This document shows, in pieces, positions 1 through 10,552 of a stretch of DNA of 64,000 nt; the stretch's first letter is position 1, and the number at the start of each line of letters is the position of its first letter. A program made the translations under genes and the position numbers. This DNA is from Clostridia bacterium (GTDB taxonomy: Bacteria; Bacillota; Clostridia; Christensenellales; UBA1242). The notes beneath the pieces are model-generated. The model was given only the letters and a program-made list of their open reading frames with translations, was not told the DNA's origin and made no database searches. The stretch lies in contig JALOBO010000001.1 of the NCBI GenBank assembly GCA_023228225.1, positions 1 to 64,000 on the forward strand. Reading direction: 5' to 3'.

Positions 1-1
1 C

Positions 2-400
2 GACAATGTTAACAATTTGAGTGAGTTTACAAAAGCATCAACATTAATTGCAATTGTTGGTGGTGTCTTGACTATTGGACTTTTTGCTACAATGCTTTTT
101 GCTACAATACCCGCCTTTTTAGTAGGCTCTTTATCAGTATTAAAGTTTATTGTGCCATGCATGACAGCACTAGTATCCGCATTTGCAGTAGGTGGCAAGA
201 TTGCTTCAAACAAAAACGATATGGCAATTTTTAAGCTCAAAAAAGATATTCAGATTACCGAAGTTGAATATAAACAAGAGAAAGTAGCAGCTAAACTAAG
301 AGAAAAATTAGCAATTGAACAGCATGAAGATGAACAAATTAATAGTAAACCTAACTCAAAGGGAACAAAAAATAAAACTACTCTTTTGATGGGTGAATAA
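2..400 (+). CDS. Small membrane protein of unknown function, 5' end cut by the window
   Basis: The reading frame is open from base 2, so the gene probably begins before the window. A TTG at 17 could serve as a start, but no Shine-Dalgarno site is visible in the 16 bases before it. The visible part has two closely spaced hydrophobic segments (about residues 9-35 and 40-60 counted from the TTG). A charged, probably helical tail rich in Lys, Glu and Gln follows, which should lie in the cytoplasm. The layout resembles small phage-derived or holin-like membrane proteins, but no family motif is recognised. A strong terminator follows 30 bp after the stop, so this is the last gene of its transcript. 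Confidence 0.55.
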   Translation, partial: DNVNNLSEFTKASTLIAIVGGVLTIGLFATMLFATIPAFLVGSLSVLKFIVPCMTALVSAFAVGGKIASNKNDMAIFKLKKDIQITEVEYKQEKVAAKLREKLAIEQHEDEQINSKPNSKGTKNKTTLLMGE

Positions 401-430
401 TTATTTAAAGTTCTTTATTATTAAAATTTA

Positions 431-467
431 AAAACTTCCGTTAAGATATTTAATGGAAGTTTTTGTT
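431..467 (+). terminator. Rho-independent terminator
   Basis: A 14-bp stem (431-444 with 450-464, one G-U pair, loop of about 5 nt) runs directly into a T-rich tract. It closes the transcript of the truncated gene at the window start. Confidence 0.8.
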
Positions 468-489
468 TTAGTAATATTAAAAATCACTA

Positions 490-518
490 TTGACATAAAA
501 ACAAATTTGTTATACTAT
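490..518 (+). promoter_or_regulatory. SigA-type promoter
   Basis: TTGACA at 490-495 is followed after 17 bp by TACTAT at 513-518 (TATACT at 511-516 is an alternative -10). It lies 42 bp before the ATG of the gene at 560. Confidence 0.6.
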
Positions 519-559
519 GTACTTGTAACTATTTTTAAATTTAATCAAAGGGGAAAATT

Positions 560-1279
560 ATGAATTCACATAGAGCAAAGAATAGATTTAATGATATAAA
601 AAATCATTATTTAAATTTAATTGAAACCGTTAAATCAGAAGGCGTGTCAAAAGACAAAAATCCAGATAGGATTTTTGATGTTATTGATTCACTAAAAAAA
701 GATATGGTTTTTGTTTTAACAGTACTAAAAAATTATAATCTTGTTGGTTTTATTGGTTTTGATAGAGATGATGTACTTGACTACTATGTAGACAAGATTA
801 TTGAAGAAACTGCAGATGGAAAAAGTTTAATAAGCAAGCCTTTTTACATAGAGTTTAGAGCTGTTGCCGATGAAATATTTGTATTCTTTGCGGTAAAATA
901 CTGTTTAGATAAAACATACAACGAAATGAAACTCAAAAAAGAAATAATAAAAAAACAACCATTTACTCACGAAAGTCAAATAGTTTATAGATTAAAAGAT
1001 GAAGAGAAACTATTTAATAAAACCGAAAAATCAATTTTAGATTCTTGGAAAAGACTAAATATAAGTACTCAGAACGCAATTAAAACGGGCAATCCCTTAT
1101 ATATATCACAATCAGGAGAGGCCTTATTGCACAAACTAGATTTATGTGTTCCAACAGAAAAGCTTAAACCGGAAAATTTTACTTCATTCGGTATTGATTA
1201 CGAAGTTGCAATTAGTGCAATGAAAAAACTTGAAGATTTGATAACGGATAACAAAAATTTATTAAACTTAAATTGTTAA
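560..1279 (+). CDS. Hypothetical protein, 239 residues
   Basis: I do not recognise this protein. It has no signal peptide and no membrane segment, so it is probably cytoplasmic. It is rich in Lys, Asp and Glu and looks mostly helical, with many short amphipathic stretches. The start is well supported: AAAGGGG at 547-553 lies 6 nt before the ATG, and a promoter stands upstream at 490-518. It is a single-gene unit between a terminator and a convergently transcribed ribokinase gene. The 250 bp after its stop hold no recognisable gene. Confidence 0.7.
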   Translation: MNSHRAKNRFNDIKNHYLNLIETVKSEGVSKDKNPDRIFDVIDSLKKDMVFVLTVLKNYNLVGFIGFDRDDVLDYYVDKIIEETADGKSLISKPFYIEFRAVADEIFVFFAVKYCLDKTYNEMKLKKEIIKKQPFTHESQIVYRLKDEEKLFNKTEKSILDSWKRLNISTQNAIKTGNPLYISQSGEALLHKLDLCVPTEKLKPENFTSFGIDYEVAISAMKKLEDLITDNKNLLNLNC

Positions 1280-1530
1280 TGAGAATACGGTAAAATATAT
1301 TGTTACACCAACTATAAATAAAACACCGGAACAAAACATCAATATATAATTAACAACTAAATTAGCCTTTTGAATAAAAAGTCAGCAAAATATTTTTTGC
1401 AGGCTTATTATTAGTGTTCACTATTAAATTTTTATTAAAGTGCCTATTTATTATGGTTATAATGATGTTGGTAAAATACAAAATAAATCAGTAAAAAATA
1501 ATTAATTTATATTTTTTAATTTATTTTTAT

Positions 1531-2439
1531 TTATTCAGAAAGCAGAACTTCGGTATATGTTGGTATGGCTTTTGCGGCACCTTTACGAGTAATTTTAAGT
1601 GCGGAAGCAGTGTTTGCAAAATTTGCGGATTTTGACAGACTTTTGCCTTCCTGTAACATTACTGCTACTACACCTACAAAAGTATCTCCTGCACCGGTTG
1701 TATCTACTACTTTTACTATTTTGGCGGGTATAAATTCAATTTCCTTGCCCGCACTGATTACCGCTCCTTTACTGCCTAACGTGATTGCTACGTTTTTTAC
1801 GCCTAATTTGTGTAAACTTTGTATGGCTAATTTTATACTTACTTCATCATCTGGACAAATTTCGGTTAAAATTTCAGTTTCGGTTTCGTTTGGTATTATT
1901 AAATCCACTTTTTTATATAAATCTTTCTTTATTTTTGCCGCTGGTGCGGGGTTTAAAATAACTTTGACATACTTTTTTGATGCTATTGCTATTGCTTTTT
2001 CTACAATGTCAAGCGGTATTTCTTGTTGCAGTATTAAAATATCACCCGGTAGCGTCTTTGTGTTTAATATTTTTTCTACTTTTGCAAAATTAATAAGTGC
2101 ATTTGCACCACTATTAACTATAATTTTATTTTCGCCATCACAAACAGTAATTAGTGCAATTCCGGAATTTTTATGTTTAATTTTTTGAATGTACTTTGTT
2201 TTTACCCCGTAAGTTTTTAAAGCCTTAATAAGTTTTTTGCCATATTCATCACAACCCACCGTCCCTATCATATAGGTTTCGGCACCCATTTTTGCACATG
2301 CAACTGCTTGATTTAATCCTTTTCCACCTTCATTTATAAAAAAATCTGTTCCCTTTATCGTTTCACCTTTATTAGGAAAACGTTCCGCATTGATTACTAA
2401 GTCCATATTTAAACTACCTAGTACAAAAATCTTTGCCAT
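1531..2439 (-). CDS. rbsK: Ribokinase (PfkB family)
   Basis: Ribokinase phosphorylates D-ribose at O5 with ATP, feeding ribose into the pentose phosphate pathway in the cytoplasm. The 302-residue protein has the family size and both PfkB signatures. The N-terminal substrate-binding GGKGLNQAVA segment is near residues 38-47, and the C-terminal DTTGAGDTFVG segment holds the catalytic Asp and anion hole near residue 250. The ATG is preceded by AAGGAAA. The gene is divergent from a nucleoside hydrolase, which releases ribose from nucleosides, so the pair forms a ribonucleoside salvage unit. Another PfkB sugar specificity cannot be excluded from sequence alone, but the context favours ribose. Confidence 0.88.
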   Translation of the reverse strand: MAKIFVLGSLNMDLVINAERFPNKGETIKGTDFFINEGGKGLNQAVACAKMGAETYMIGTVGCDEYGKKLIKALKTYGVKTKYIQKIKHKNSGIALITVCDGENKIIVNSGANALINFAKVEKILNTKTLPGDILILQQEIPLDIVEKAIAIASKKYVKVILNPAPAAKIKKDLYKKVDLIIPNETETEILTEICPDDEVSIKLAIQSLHKLGVKNVAITLGSKGAVISAGKEIEFIPAKIVKVVDTTGAGDTFVGVVAVMLQEGKSLSKSANFANTASALKITRKGAAKAIPTYTEVLLSE

Positions 2440-2455
2440 ATAAATTTCCTTTTAT

Positions 2456-2498
2456 TTAGATTGTATCTAAGTCTAATTTTTATTTAAAAAATTGTCAA
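2456..2498 (-). promoter_or_regulatory. rbsK promoter with palindromic operator candidate
   Basis: Read on the minus strand, TTGACA (2493-2498) and TAGACT (2470-2475) are 17 bp apart. A perfect 6-bp dyad with a 3-bp centre, TTAGAT-tgt-ATCTAA at 2456-2470, abuts the -10 on its downstream side and covers the expected transcription start. A repressor bound there would block initiation. The regulator is not encoded nearby. Confidence 0.4.
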
Positions 2499-2572
2499 TT
2501 TGTTTGAATACAAAATTCTTTATAGCAAAACCATAAACTTAAAGCCAAAAATACATATTTAAGCATTTTTGC

Positions 2573-2601
2573 TTGACTGTTGTTTTTTTATATAATACTA
2601 T
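2573..2601 (+). promoter_or_regulatory. Putative promoter of the nucleoside hydrolase gene
   Basis: TTGACT (2573-2578), a 17-bp spacer and TACTAT (2596-2601), about 110 bp before the ATG at 2711. The same -10 form is seen at 513-518. Confidence 0.45.
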
Positions 2602-2710
2602 ATTTATACAGTCGCTTAATTGAAATGGCTTTTTATATTTATTAAGGTGACACAAAAACATTAAATAAAATACATAAAATAAACATATTTCAACAAAGAA
2701 GGACAAAAAT

Positions 2711-3634
2711 ATGCAGAAAAAAATACCCGTGATATTTGACACAGACCCCGGCATTGATGATTCGGTTGCACTTGCAATGGCGCTCTTTTCGGAAGAACTT
2801 GATGTAAAACTTATTACCACAGTTGCGGGTAATGTTGGCATAGATAATGTAACTTCAAACACATTAAAATTGTTAGAGTTTTTTGGTAGAACCACTCCCG
2901 TTGCTCGTGGTGCTGCATCACCATTAAAGCGCAAACTAGAAGATGCATCTTGGGTGCACGGTTCTTTTGGCTTAGGCGAATACGATTTTCCGGAGCCAAG
3001 AACACAAGTAATAGAGAAAAATGCTGTGGAAGCAATCCGTGATATATTAAAAAATAGTGAAGAAAAAATTAGTATAATTGCAACTGGTCCACTTACAAAT
3101 ATCGCCGCTTTTATTTTAACTTATCCTAAACTAAAAAACAAAATAGACAAATTAATATTTATGGGTGGCTCACTTGATGGAGTTGGTAATAAAACGCCTT
3201 ATGCTGAATTTAACATTGGGGTAGACCCAGAAGCCGCAGACATTATATTTAAAAGCGGATTAGAACTAGTAATGTGTCCGATGGAAATGGGACATACTGC
3301 TTATTTTAATAAAAGAGATATAGCGCGGATAAAAGTAACAAATTATGTCGGCGCTATGTTTGAAGTTCTTTTTAGAACATACAAAGATAATCATGTAAAA
3401 AATGGGGCGGCTACGCACGATAGTTGTACTGCATCATATCTTATAGAACCAAAAATTTTTAAAACAAAACGCGCTTATGTTACCGTGGAAATTATAGATA
3501 CAGTAAAAACCGGAATTGTGGTCTGCGATTTTTCTAAAAAATCTCGTGATATATATAATATGTCAGTATGTACAAAAATAAATGTTGTTAAATTTAAAAA
3601 ATTATTTTTTACAATAATGGGCAACATAGATTAA
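2711..3634 (+). CDS. Inosine-uridine preferring nucleoside hydrolase
   Basis: Members of this family hydrolyse the N-glycosidic bond of ribonucleosides to a free base and ribose. The 307-residue protein opens with the diagnostic calcium-binding motif DTDPGIDD at about residues 10-17. It keeps the other family landmarks: the ATGPLTN segment and MGGS near the middle, and THDSC near residue 235, where His and Asp complete the active site. There is no signal peptide, so it acts in the cytoplasm. AGAAGGA at 2697-2703 supports the ATG. It is transcribed divergently from ribokinase, which would phosphorylate the ribose released here. Base preference (purine versus pyrimidine) cannot be told from the sequence. 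Confidence 0.9.
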   Translation: MQKKIPVIFDTDPGIDDSVALAMALFSEELDVKLITTVAGNVGIDNVTSNTLKLLEFFGRTTPVARGAASPLKRKLEDASWVHGSFGLGEYDFPEPRTQVIEKNAVEAIRDILKNSEEKISIIATGPLTNIAAFILTYPKLKNKIDKLIFMGGSLDGVGNKTPYAEFNIGVDPEAADIIFKSGLELVMCPMEMGHTAYFNKRDIARIKVTNYVGAMFEVLFRTYKDNHVKNGAATHDSCTASYLIEPKIFKTKRAYVTVEIIDTVKTGIVVCDFSKKSRDIYNMSVCTKINVVKFKKLFFTIMGNID

Positions 3635-3695
3635 TAGTAAAATGTTTTACAATTTAATAAAATACTAAGGAAAAATCAAAAAATTGGGGGTTTTT

Positions 3696-4499
3696 ATGAA
3701 TTTTCTTAGGGATTTTTTGAATAATAACTTAAATTTAAATTGGGCGGGGTTTTTTTATGGCGTTTTATCTGTAATAATTTACGGCACGCTTTTATTTTTT
3801 GTAAAAAAACTAATAGCATTTGGATTAAAAAGATTTGCGACCAGAAGACATCGTCGCCAAAATTTAAATGTTGTTCATATCACACGTTTAATTGATAATA
3901 TGACAAATGTTTTGTTTTGGCTATTTTTTGTAGTGATAATTTTAGATGCTACTGGTTTAGATAAAGTTTTTAACACACTATTAGCGACTGCCGGAATATC
4001 TTCCATAGTAATCGTGCTTGCCGCCCAAACTGCGTTTAAAGACATTATTGCGGGAATTAGCCTTATACTTGAAAATAAGATAAATGTCGGCGATTACGCA
4101 GATATAGATGGCGTAACTGGATTAATAACTAACTTGGGTTTAAAATCAACTCAAATCAAACTTGAAGGCGATGAAATTGTAATAATTCCTAATGGCAATA
4201 TTGCTAAAATAGTCAACTATTCTAGAAATGATGTTAATTTAGTTATTGAAACCGACGTGTCAATAACTAATGATTTAGATTTAGTAAAACGCCTGATTTT
4301 AATCGCTACACAAAAATTTAAAGATGAATTTTCTAATTCTGTTAGAAATTATTATATCGCTGGGGTATCTTCACAAACAAATGAATATATAACTTATAAA
4401 CTCATCTGTGGAATCAATTGGCACGGGTATAAAAATTTAGAATATAAATTGCGAGAATATATAATAACAGAACTTAAACAAAACAACATCGTTTTTTAA
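3696..4499 (+). CDS. mscS: Mechanosensitive ion channel, MscS family
   Basis: MscS channels open under membrane tension and release solutes during osmotic downshock. The 267-residue protein has three N-terminal membrane segments. The third is Gly/Ala-rich (around ATAGISSIVIVLAAQTAFKD) and forms the pore. A soluble beta/alpha-beta domain follows, including the typical stretch IIPNGNIAKIVNYSR. I chose ATG 3696 because GGGGG at 3686-3690 sits 5 nt upstream; an in-frame TTG at 3684 would overlap that site. The gene sits 61 bp after the nucleoside hydrolase gene and is followed by a strong terminator shared with the convergent gyrA. Confidence 0.88.
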   Translation: MNFLRDFLNNNLNLNWAGFFYGVLSVIIYGTLLFFVKKLIAFGLKRFATRRHRRQNLNVVHITRLIDNMTNVLFWLFFVVIILDATGLDKVFNTLLATAGISSIVIVLAAQTAFKDIIAGISLILENKINVGDYADIDGVTGLITNLGLKSTQIKLEGDEIVIIPNGNIAKIVNYSRNDVNLVIETDVSITNDLDLVKRLILIATQKFKDEFSNSVRNYYIAGVSSQTNEYITYKLICGINWHGYKNLEYKLREYIITELKQNNIVF

Positions 4500-4524
4500 A
4501 TTTCTAAATTCGGCTTGGTTTATA

Positions 4525-4568
4525 GTTAAAAGCAAAAAAGATGCGATGGCATCTTTTTTGCTTTTAAC
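4525..4568. terminator. Bidirectional terminator between mscS and gyrA
   Basis: A perfect 20-bp inverted repeat (4525-4544 and 4549-4568) with a 4-nt loop. The internal A6/T6 runs supply a U-tract in either direction, so it can end both the mscS and the gyrBA transcripts. Confidence 0.88.
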
Positions 4569-4576
4569 TTTTTAAA

Positions 4577-7117
4577 TTAAACTTGTTCATTACTTGGCTC
4601 TGTAAAATTTTCTTCTGAATTTATAGTTTCTGTTTGGCTTTCGATTTCAACAGGCTCTTCTTCGCGTGCGGTAATTGCTACGCACACTACTTTGGCGGTA
4701 TCGCCAATTCTCATTATTCGCACACCCTGTGTGTTCCTGCCTACTTTGCTAATGTCATCAGCATTAACCCTAATAATAATTCCGTTGTCCGCAATAAGCA
4801 TAATATCTTCCTCAGGTCTAACTTGTTTTAAATTAACAAGCATTCCTGTTTTCTCATTGAATATACCTGCTTTAACACCCTTACCCGCTCTACCTTGTTC
4901 GCGATAATCCTCGGGATCAGAACGCTTTCCATAGCCATTTTCGGACACTGTGAGTATTTCACAATCCTCATTTAGTACAAGCATATCTACAATGTAGTCA
5001 TTTGGATTAAGTTTCATGCTACGTACACCTTGTGTATCTCTACCCATTTTGCGTACATTTTTTTCGCTAAATCTTATACACTTACCTTCGTGTGATGCCA
5101 TAATAATGTTATCTTGACCTGCGGTAAATTGCACTCCGATTAACTCATCGCTATCAAGCAACCTAATTGCGATTTTTCCATTTTTACGAATTTCGGCAAA
5201 TTCTGATAAATCAGTTTTTTTAATTAATCCGCGCTTAGTCGCCATTATAATATACCCGCGTGAATTTTCATTCATAGGTATCATAGCGGATATTTTTTCA
5301 CCACTTGCAAGCGGTAAGACATTAATCATCGCTCTACCTCTTGCTTGTCTTTCGCCTTCTGGAACCTCATATCCTTTTATTGCATATACTTTACCGAAAG
5401 AACTGAAAAATAACAATGTATCATGTGTACTTGTAATATAAACTTGTTCTACAAAGTCTTCTTCTTTTGGCTTGTGGGCAGTTACGCCTTTTCCGCCTCT
5501 ATGTTGACTTTTGTATTCGGTTACCGAAATACGTTTAATATAACCAAAATGTGTCATTGTTACAACAACATCTTCTTTATCAATTAAATCTTCAATGTTA
5601 ATATCACTGTAATCAACTGATATTTCTGTTTTTCTTGGCGTTCCATACTTTGCTTGAATTTCAATTAACTCTGTTTTAATAATATCAAGCACTTTTTGGT
5701 CAGAATTTAAAATTATCTTTAATTCTTCAATCGTTTTTAAAAGTATTGCATATTCTTCGTTAAGTTTTTCAATTTCAAGCCCTGTAAGTCTTTGCAATCT
5801 CATTTCTAATATTGCAATGGCTTGTTTTTCGGTTAATTCAAAACCATTAACCAAGTTTTCTATTGCATCAGCACGCTCTTTTGATGCTTTAATTGTTTTA
5901 ATAACCGCATCAATTTGCCCGAGTGCTTTTACTAATCCTTCAACAATATGTGCGCGCTCTTCCGCTTTGTTTAAATCAAAACGTGTTCTGCGAACAATAA
6001 CACCTTTTTGATGTTCAAGATAGTAATACAGCATTTCATACAAATTTAAAATTTTAGGTACGCCATTTACTAATGATAAGAATGTAATACCACTCTTCGT
6101 TTGTAATTCGCTGTGCTTATAAAGTGTATTTAATACAACTTGTGGATTTGCATCTTTTTTGAGGTCAAACACAAGACGCATACCTTTTCTATCGGATTCT
6201 TCTTTAATATCAGATATACCTTCTATACGCTTGTCCTTAACTAAATCCGCAATAGCCATAATTAATTTTGCTTTGTTAACTTGATATGGAAGTTCGGTTA
6301 CAATAATTCTTGCACGAGAGTTGCCCCCTTCGCTTTCTTCAATTTCGATTTTTGCCCTAACAACAATACCACCGTGACCAGTTAAGTATGCTTGTCTAAT
6401 TGCGGCACTGCCCATTATAATACCACCAGTGGGAAAATCTGGTGCAGGTATATACTTCATTAATTCTTCAATGGTAATTTCTGGATTATCAATAAGTGCC
6501 ATTACACCGTTAATTACTTCATTTAAATTGTGTGGTGGAATGTTTGTTGCCATACCTACAGCTATACCATCTGAACCGTTTACTAAAAGATTAGGAAAGC
6601 GGGAAGGTAAAATTGTAGGTTGCATTAATGTATCATCATAATTTGGATAATAATCAATAGTTTCTTTTTCAATATCTCTAAGCATTTCGCCCGCGATTTT
6701 AGAAAGTCTAGCCTCAGTATATCGCATAGCGGCAGGTGGGTCACCATCAACTGAACCAAAATTACCGTGCCCATCAACAAGCGGACAGTTAATAGAAAAG
6801 TCCTGAGCCAGTCTAACAAGTGCATCATACACTGCGGTATCGCCATGTGGGTGATATTTACCAATAACGTCGCCGACAATACGTGCGCATTTTTTATATG
6901 GTTTATCGTTTGAAAGGTTTAAGTCTCCCATTGCATAAAGTATTCTGCGATGAACTGGCTTTAAGCCATCACGAACATCAGGAATAGCACGCGAAACATT
7001 TACCGCCATTGCATATGCTATAAAAGATTTTTTCATTTCTTCTTCTACTTGCACACGCACTATTTTTGTGTTGTCTATTATTTCTTCATGAACTCCACTT
7101 CTTTCTCTTTTTTTCAT
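4577..7117 (-). CDS. gyrA: DNA gyrase subunit A
   Basis: GyrA is the DNA-cleaving and rejoining subunit of gyrase, working as A2B2 to introduce negative supercoils. The 846-residue protein contains the winged-helix breakage-reunion domain with the catalytic Tyr in the YTEARL motif (about residue 133). It also has the long coiled tower and a C-terminal beta-pinwheel. The gyrase-box motif QHRGGKG near residue 550 argues for gyrase rather than topoisomerase IV. The quinolone-resistance region reads [10 protein letters not shown], with Thr at the position equivalent to E. coli Ser83; Thr is the natural residue in several clostridia, so resistance cannot be inferred. ATG 7117 is preferred to GTG 7126 because AGAGGTGG would overlap the GTG. 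It follows gyrB by 11 bp. Confidence 0.97.
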   Translation of the reverse strand: MKKRERSGVHEEIIDNTKIVRVQVEEEMKKSFIAYAMAVNVSRAIPDVRDGLKPVHRRILYAMGDLNLSNDKPYKKCARIVGDVIGKYHPHGDTAVYDALVRLAQDFSINCPLVDGHGNFGSVDGDPPAAMRYTEARLSKIAGEMLRDIEKETIDYYPNYDDTLMQPTILPSRFPNLLVNGSDGIAVGMATNIPPHNLNEVINGVMALIDNPEITIEELMKYIPAPDFPTGGIIMGSAAIRQAYLTGHGGIVVRAKIEIEESEGGNSRARIIVTELPYQVNKAKLIMAIADLVKDKRIEGISDIKEESDRKGMRLVFDLKKDANPQVVLNTLYKHSELQTKSGITFLSLVNGVPKILNLYEMLYYYLEHQKGVIVRRTRFDLNKAEERAHIVEGLVKALGQIDAVIKTIKASKERADAIENLVNGFELTEKQAIAILEMRLQRLTGLEIEKLNEEYAILLKTIEELKIILNSDQKVLDIIKTELIEIQAKYGTPRKTEISVDYSDINIEDLIDKEDVVVTMTHFGYIKRISVTEYKSQHRGGKGVTAHKPKEEDFVEQVYITSTHDTLLFFSSFGKVYAIKGYEVPEGERQARGRAMINVLPLASGEKISAMIPMNENSRGYIIMATKRGLIKKTDLSEFAEIRKNGKIAIRLLDSDELIGVQFTAGQDNIIMASHEGKCIRFSEKNVRKMGRDTQGVRSMKLNPNDYIVDMLVLNEDCEILTVSENGYGKRSDPEDYREQGRAGKGVKAGIFNEKTGMLVNLKQVRPEEDIMLIADNGIIIRVNADDISKVGRNTQGVRIMRIGDTAKVVCVAITAREEEPVEIESQTETINSEENFTEPSNEQV

Positions 7118-7128
7118 TTTATCCACCT

Positions 7129-9126
<1,998 letters not shown>

Positions 9127-9153
9127 TTAAAGCGTAATTTTATATACGCAATG

Positions 9154-9182
9154 ATTATACCACATTACAATTTTTTTTTAAA
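9154..9182 (-). promoter_or_regulatory. gyrBA promoter (extended -10)
   Basis: On the minus strand a perfect TATAAT (9154-9159) carries the extended TG element one base upstream. A weak -35, TTTAAA, lies 17 bp away (9177-9182). It is about 40 bp before the gyrB start. Confidence 0.6.
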
Positions 9183-9407
9183 GTCTTTTGCACACTTTTA
9201 AAAAACAATTTGCGATATTTCTTCAAAATTTAAGTTATATGACAAATTAGTATATTTTATGTGTAGGAGTATATGGATATATGTTAATAATTATTTAATT
9301 TGAATATAAAGGTTGCGTTTTTGAAACTGTCAGAAAGTTTACCAATATATGTTAAAATAAAAAATCTTAATATAGAAACCGTTGGTTTTTACAAATATAA
9401 AAATATC
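9183..9407. other. Intergenic spacer, nothing recognised
   Basis: AT-rich sequence between the divergent gyrBA and tRNA-Arg promoters. I see no open frame with a ribosome-binding site and no convincing hairpin or repeat. Confidence 0.5.
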
Positions 9408-9436
9408 TTGACAACTTTATTTATGCGTTATATAAT
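9408..9436 (+). promoter_or_regulatory. Consensus promoter of tRNA-Arg(ACG)
   Basis: TTGACA (9408-9413) and TATAAT (9431-9436) are separated by exactly 17 bp, a perfect sigma-70/SigA consensus, 17 bp before the mature tRNA 5' end. Confidence 0.85.
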
Positions 9437-9453
9437 GTATGAGCCTAAAATAT

Positions 9454-9530
9454 GCACTCATAGCGCAATTGGATAGAGCGTTCGGCTACGGACCGAAAGG
9501 CTGGGGGTTCAACTCCCTCTGGGTGCACCA
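9454..9530 (+). tRNA. tRNA-Arg(ACG)
   Basis: A complete 77-nt cloverleaf with encoded CCA. The acceptor GCACTCA pairs with TGGGTGC, the anticodon stem is TTCGG/CCGAA with loop CTACGGA (anticodon ACG), and the T stem is GGGGG/CCCTC. The D stem GCGC/GAGC has one G-A mismatch that is also present in the split tRNA-Arg at 22658. The A34 would normally be edited to inosine and read CGU, CGC and CGA. Confidence 0.97.
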
Positions 9531-9631
9531 CCGCAGAAAATAAGTACACTGGTATTTATTTTTTTATTTACAGACTATAAGTACCGTTAAAACCAAAGGG
9601 AGTTGAACCCGAAAGGGCAAAAAGCGTTAAT

Positions 9632-9656
9632 AAAAGTTGCCAGTGGCAAGTTTTTA
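9632..9656 (+). terminator. Possible tRNA-Arg terminator or internal hairpin
   Basis: A short stem TTGCC-agt-GGCAA flanked by AAAA and TTTTT could end a short tRNA transcript. It may equally be one hairpin of the longer RNA. Confidence 0.35.
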
Positions 9657-10073
9657 ACTTTTTGGACAAGCCGTTTTATTCCGCTTGCCTAACGGTCAAG
9701 CGGAAATTATCACCGCATAAAGTTGTTATTTTAAGCCCTTTCAGCCGTTTTAGAATCCTAGAGTAGTCATACACGTCGGAACCTAAAACGACTGAAATCA
9801 TCTTAAAATTTCTAACTTTCTGCTACTCTACTTTTCTACTTAAACTAATAGAAAATATTATTTATTACTAATCTTTCTTTTGTAACTACTTCTCTTTCCT
9901 ATTAAAATAATTTATTATCAACCTTTACTATTGAGGGGCATTTACGTTTTACTTTAAATTAGTTGTTTTTATAGTGCGTTAGCACACAGAACTCCCGTAC
10001 CTGAAACTTTAAGTAAAGTTGTTTCTTATTTTTTATCTTTAATAGGTATCTAAAAGTGATATATCTAAATATT

Positions 10074-10106
10074 AAAACCGCTTATTATAAGGTAAGCGGT
10101 TTTTTG
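10074..10106 (+). terminator. Rho-independent terminator
   Basis: Perfect 11-bp stem (10074-10084 with 10093-10103), 8-nt loop, then a T-run. It ends the putative structured RNA and, read in reverse, can also serve the veg transcript. Confidence 0.85.
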
Positions 10107-10138
10107 TAATAAAAATAATTGTGTTATTTAGTTGTCCG

Positions 10139-10411
10139 CTAGGCTAACGGCGTGTCTTCTTTTATAGAAATTTTGTTAGCCAATAAATCATTATACATAA
10201 ACGATTTTTTCATTATTTTTTCTTTTCCTAAATTCATCTCAACCATAAAAATATTCGTTGATAAAGAAATAATTTTGCATTTAATTTCTTTGCATTTGCT
10301 TTTTTCAATACGAGTTATAAGCACATTTTTGCCAATAAATTGTGCTACATAATCTTTTATATCATTAATATTTAAATTATTGACAACTGCGTTAGTTGAA
10401 TCAGTTCTCAT
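10139..10411 (-). CDS. veg: Veg family protein
   Basis: Veg proteins are small Bacillota proteins of about 85-90 residues; in Bacillus subtilis Veg is linked to biofilm matrix gene expression and the gene has a very strong promoter. The 90-residue product matches the family pattern: an N-terminal DIK..(V/L)..(F/L)IGKN segment, a basic middle and a beta-rich C half ending with the (S/F)MYNDLL-like stretch. I chose ATG 10411 because GGGGGAAAA stands just upstream; the longer open frame to 10495 would run through a leader hairpin. Assignment is by pattern recognition over a short, divergent protein. Confidence 0.7.
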   Translation of the reverse strand: MRTDSTNAVVNNLNINDIKDYVAQFIGKNVLITRIEKSKCKEIKCKIISLSTNIFMVEMNLGKEKIMKKSFMYNDLLANKISIKEDTPLA

Positions 10412-10427
10412 TATTTTTCCCCCTGTC

Positions 10428-10474
10428 AAAAAACGAGTGCTTTCAACTGGACTTATACCATAAAGCAACTCGTT
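10428..10474 (-). promoter_or_regulatory. Leader hairpin with U-run before veg (attenuator-like)
   Basis: In the veg transcript the segments at 10462-10474 and 10432-10443 form a 12-bp stem with one bulged base and an 18-nt loop. Six U residues follow, only about 10 nt before the Shine-Dalgarno site. This is the form of an intrinsic terminator placed in a leader. No ligand-binding domain can be seen. Confidence 0.5.
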
Positions 10475-10483
10475 GACATATTT

Positions 10484-10492
10484 ATTATAGCA
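10484..10492 (-). promoter_or_regulatory. veg promoter, extended -10
   Basis: On the minus strand TGCTATAAT gives a perfect -10 (10484-10489) with an extended TG element. No good -35 is seen 17 bp upstream. Confidence 0.45.
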
Positions 10493-10552
10493 CATTTTAA
10501 AGAAAAGTGTATGCTTGTTTTTAACATTTGTGGATAAAGTTTGTTTTACAAA

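Larger units (their letters stand above)
9541..10106 (+). ncRNA. Putative large structured RNA downstream of tRNA-Arg(ACG)
   Basis: About 570 nt without a plausible gene lie between the tRNA and a clean terminator at 10074-10106, downstream of the tRNA promoter. Base pairing is extensive. An outer stem 9728-9735/9802-9809 encloses a 12-bp stem 9742-9753/9783-9794 with one mismatch. Its 29-nt loop holds TAGAGTAG (9759-9766), which is complementary to CTACTCTA at 9823-9830, so a pseudoknot can form. Further hairpins are CCC-GAAA-GGG (9608-9617, GNRA loop), TTGCC-agt-GGCAA (9637-9649), CCGCTTG/CAAGCGG (9681-9703) and GTGC-gtta-GCAC (9974-9985). Size and position next to a tRNA recall the ROOL and GOLLD families, but I cannot recognise a family consensus. 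Confidence 0.5.

Noticed and set aside
1565..2188. 207-residue open frame opposite the ribokinase gene
   Set aside because: It is the antisense shadow of rbsK; the ribokinase motifs on the other strand are complete.
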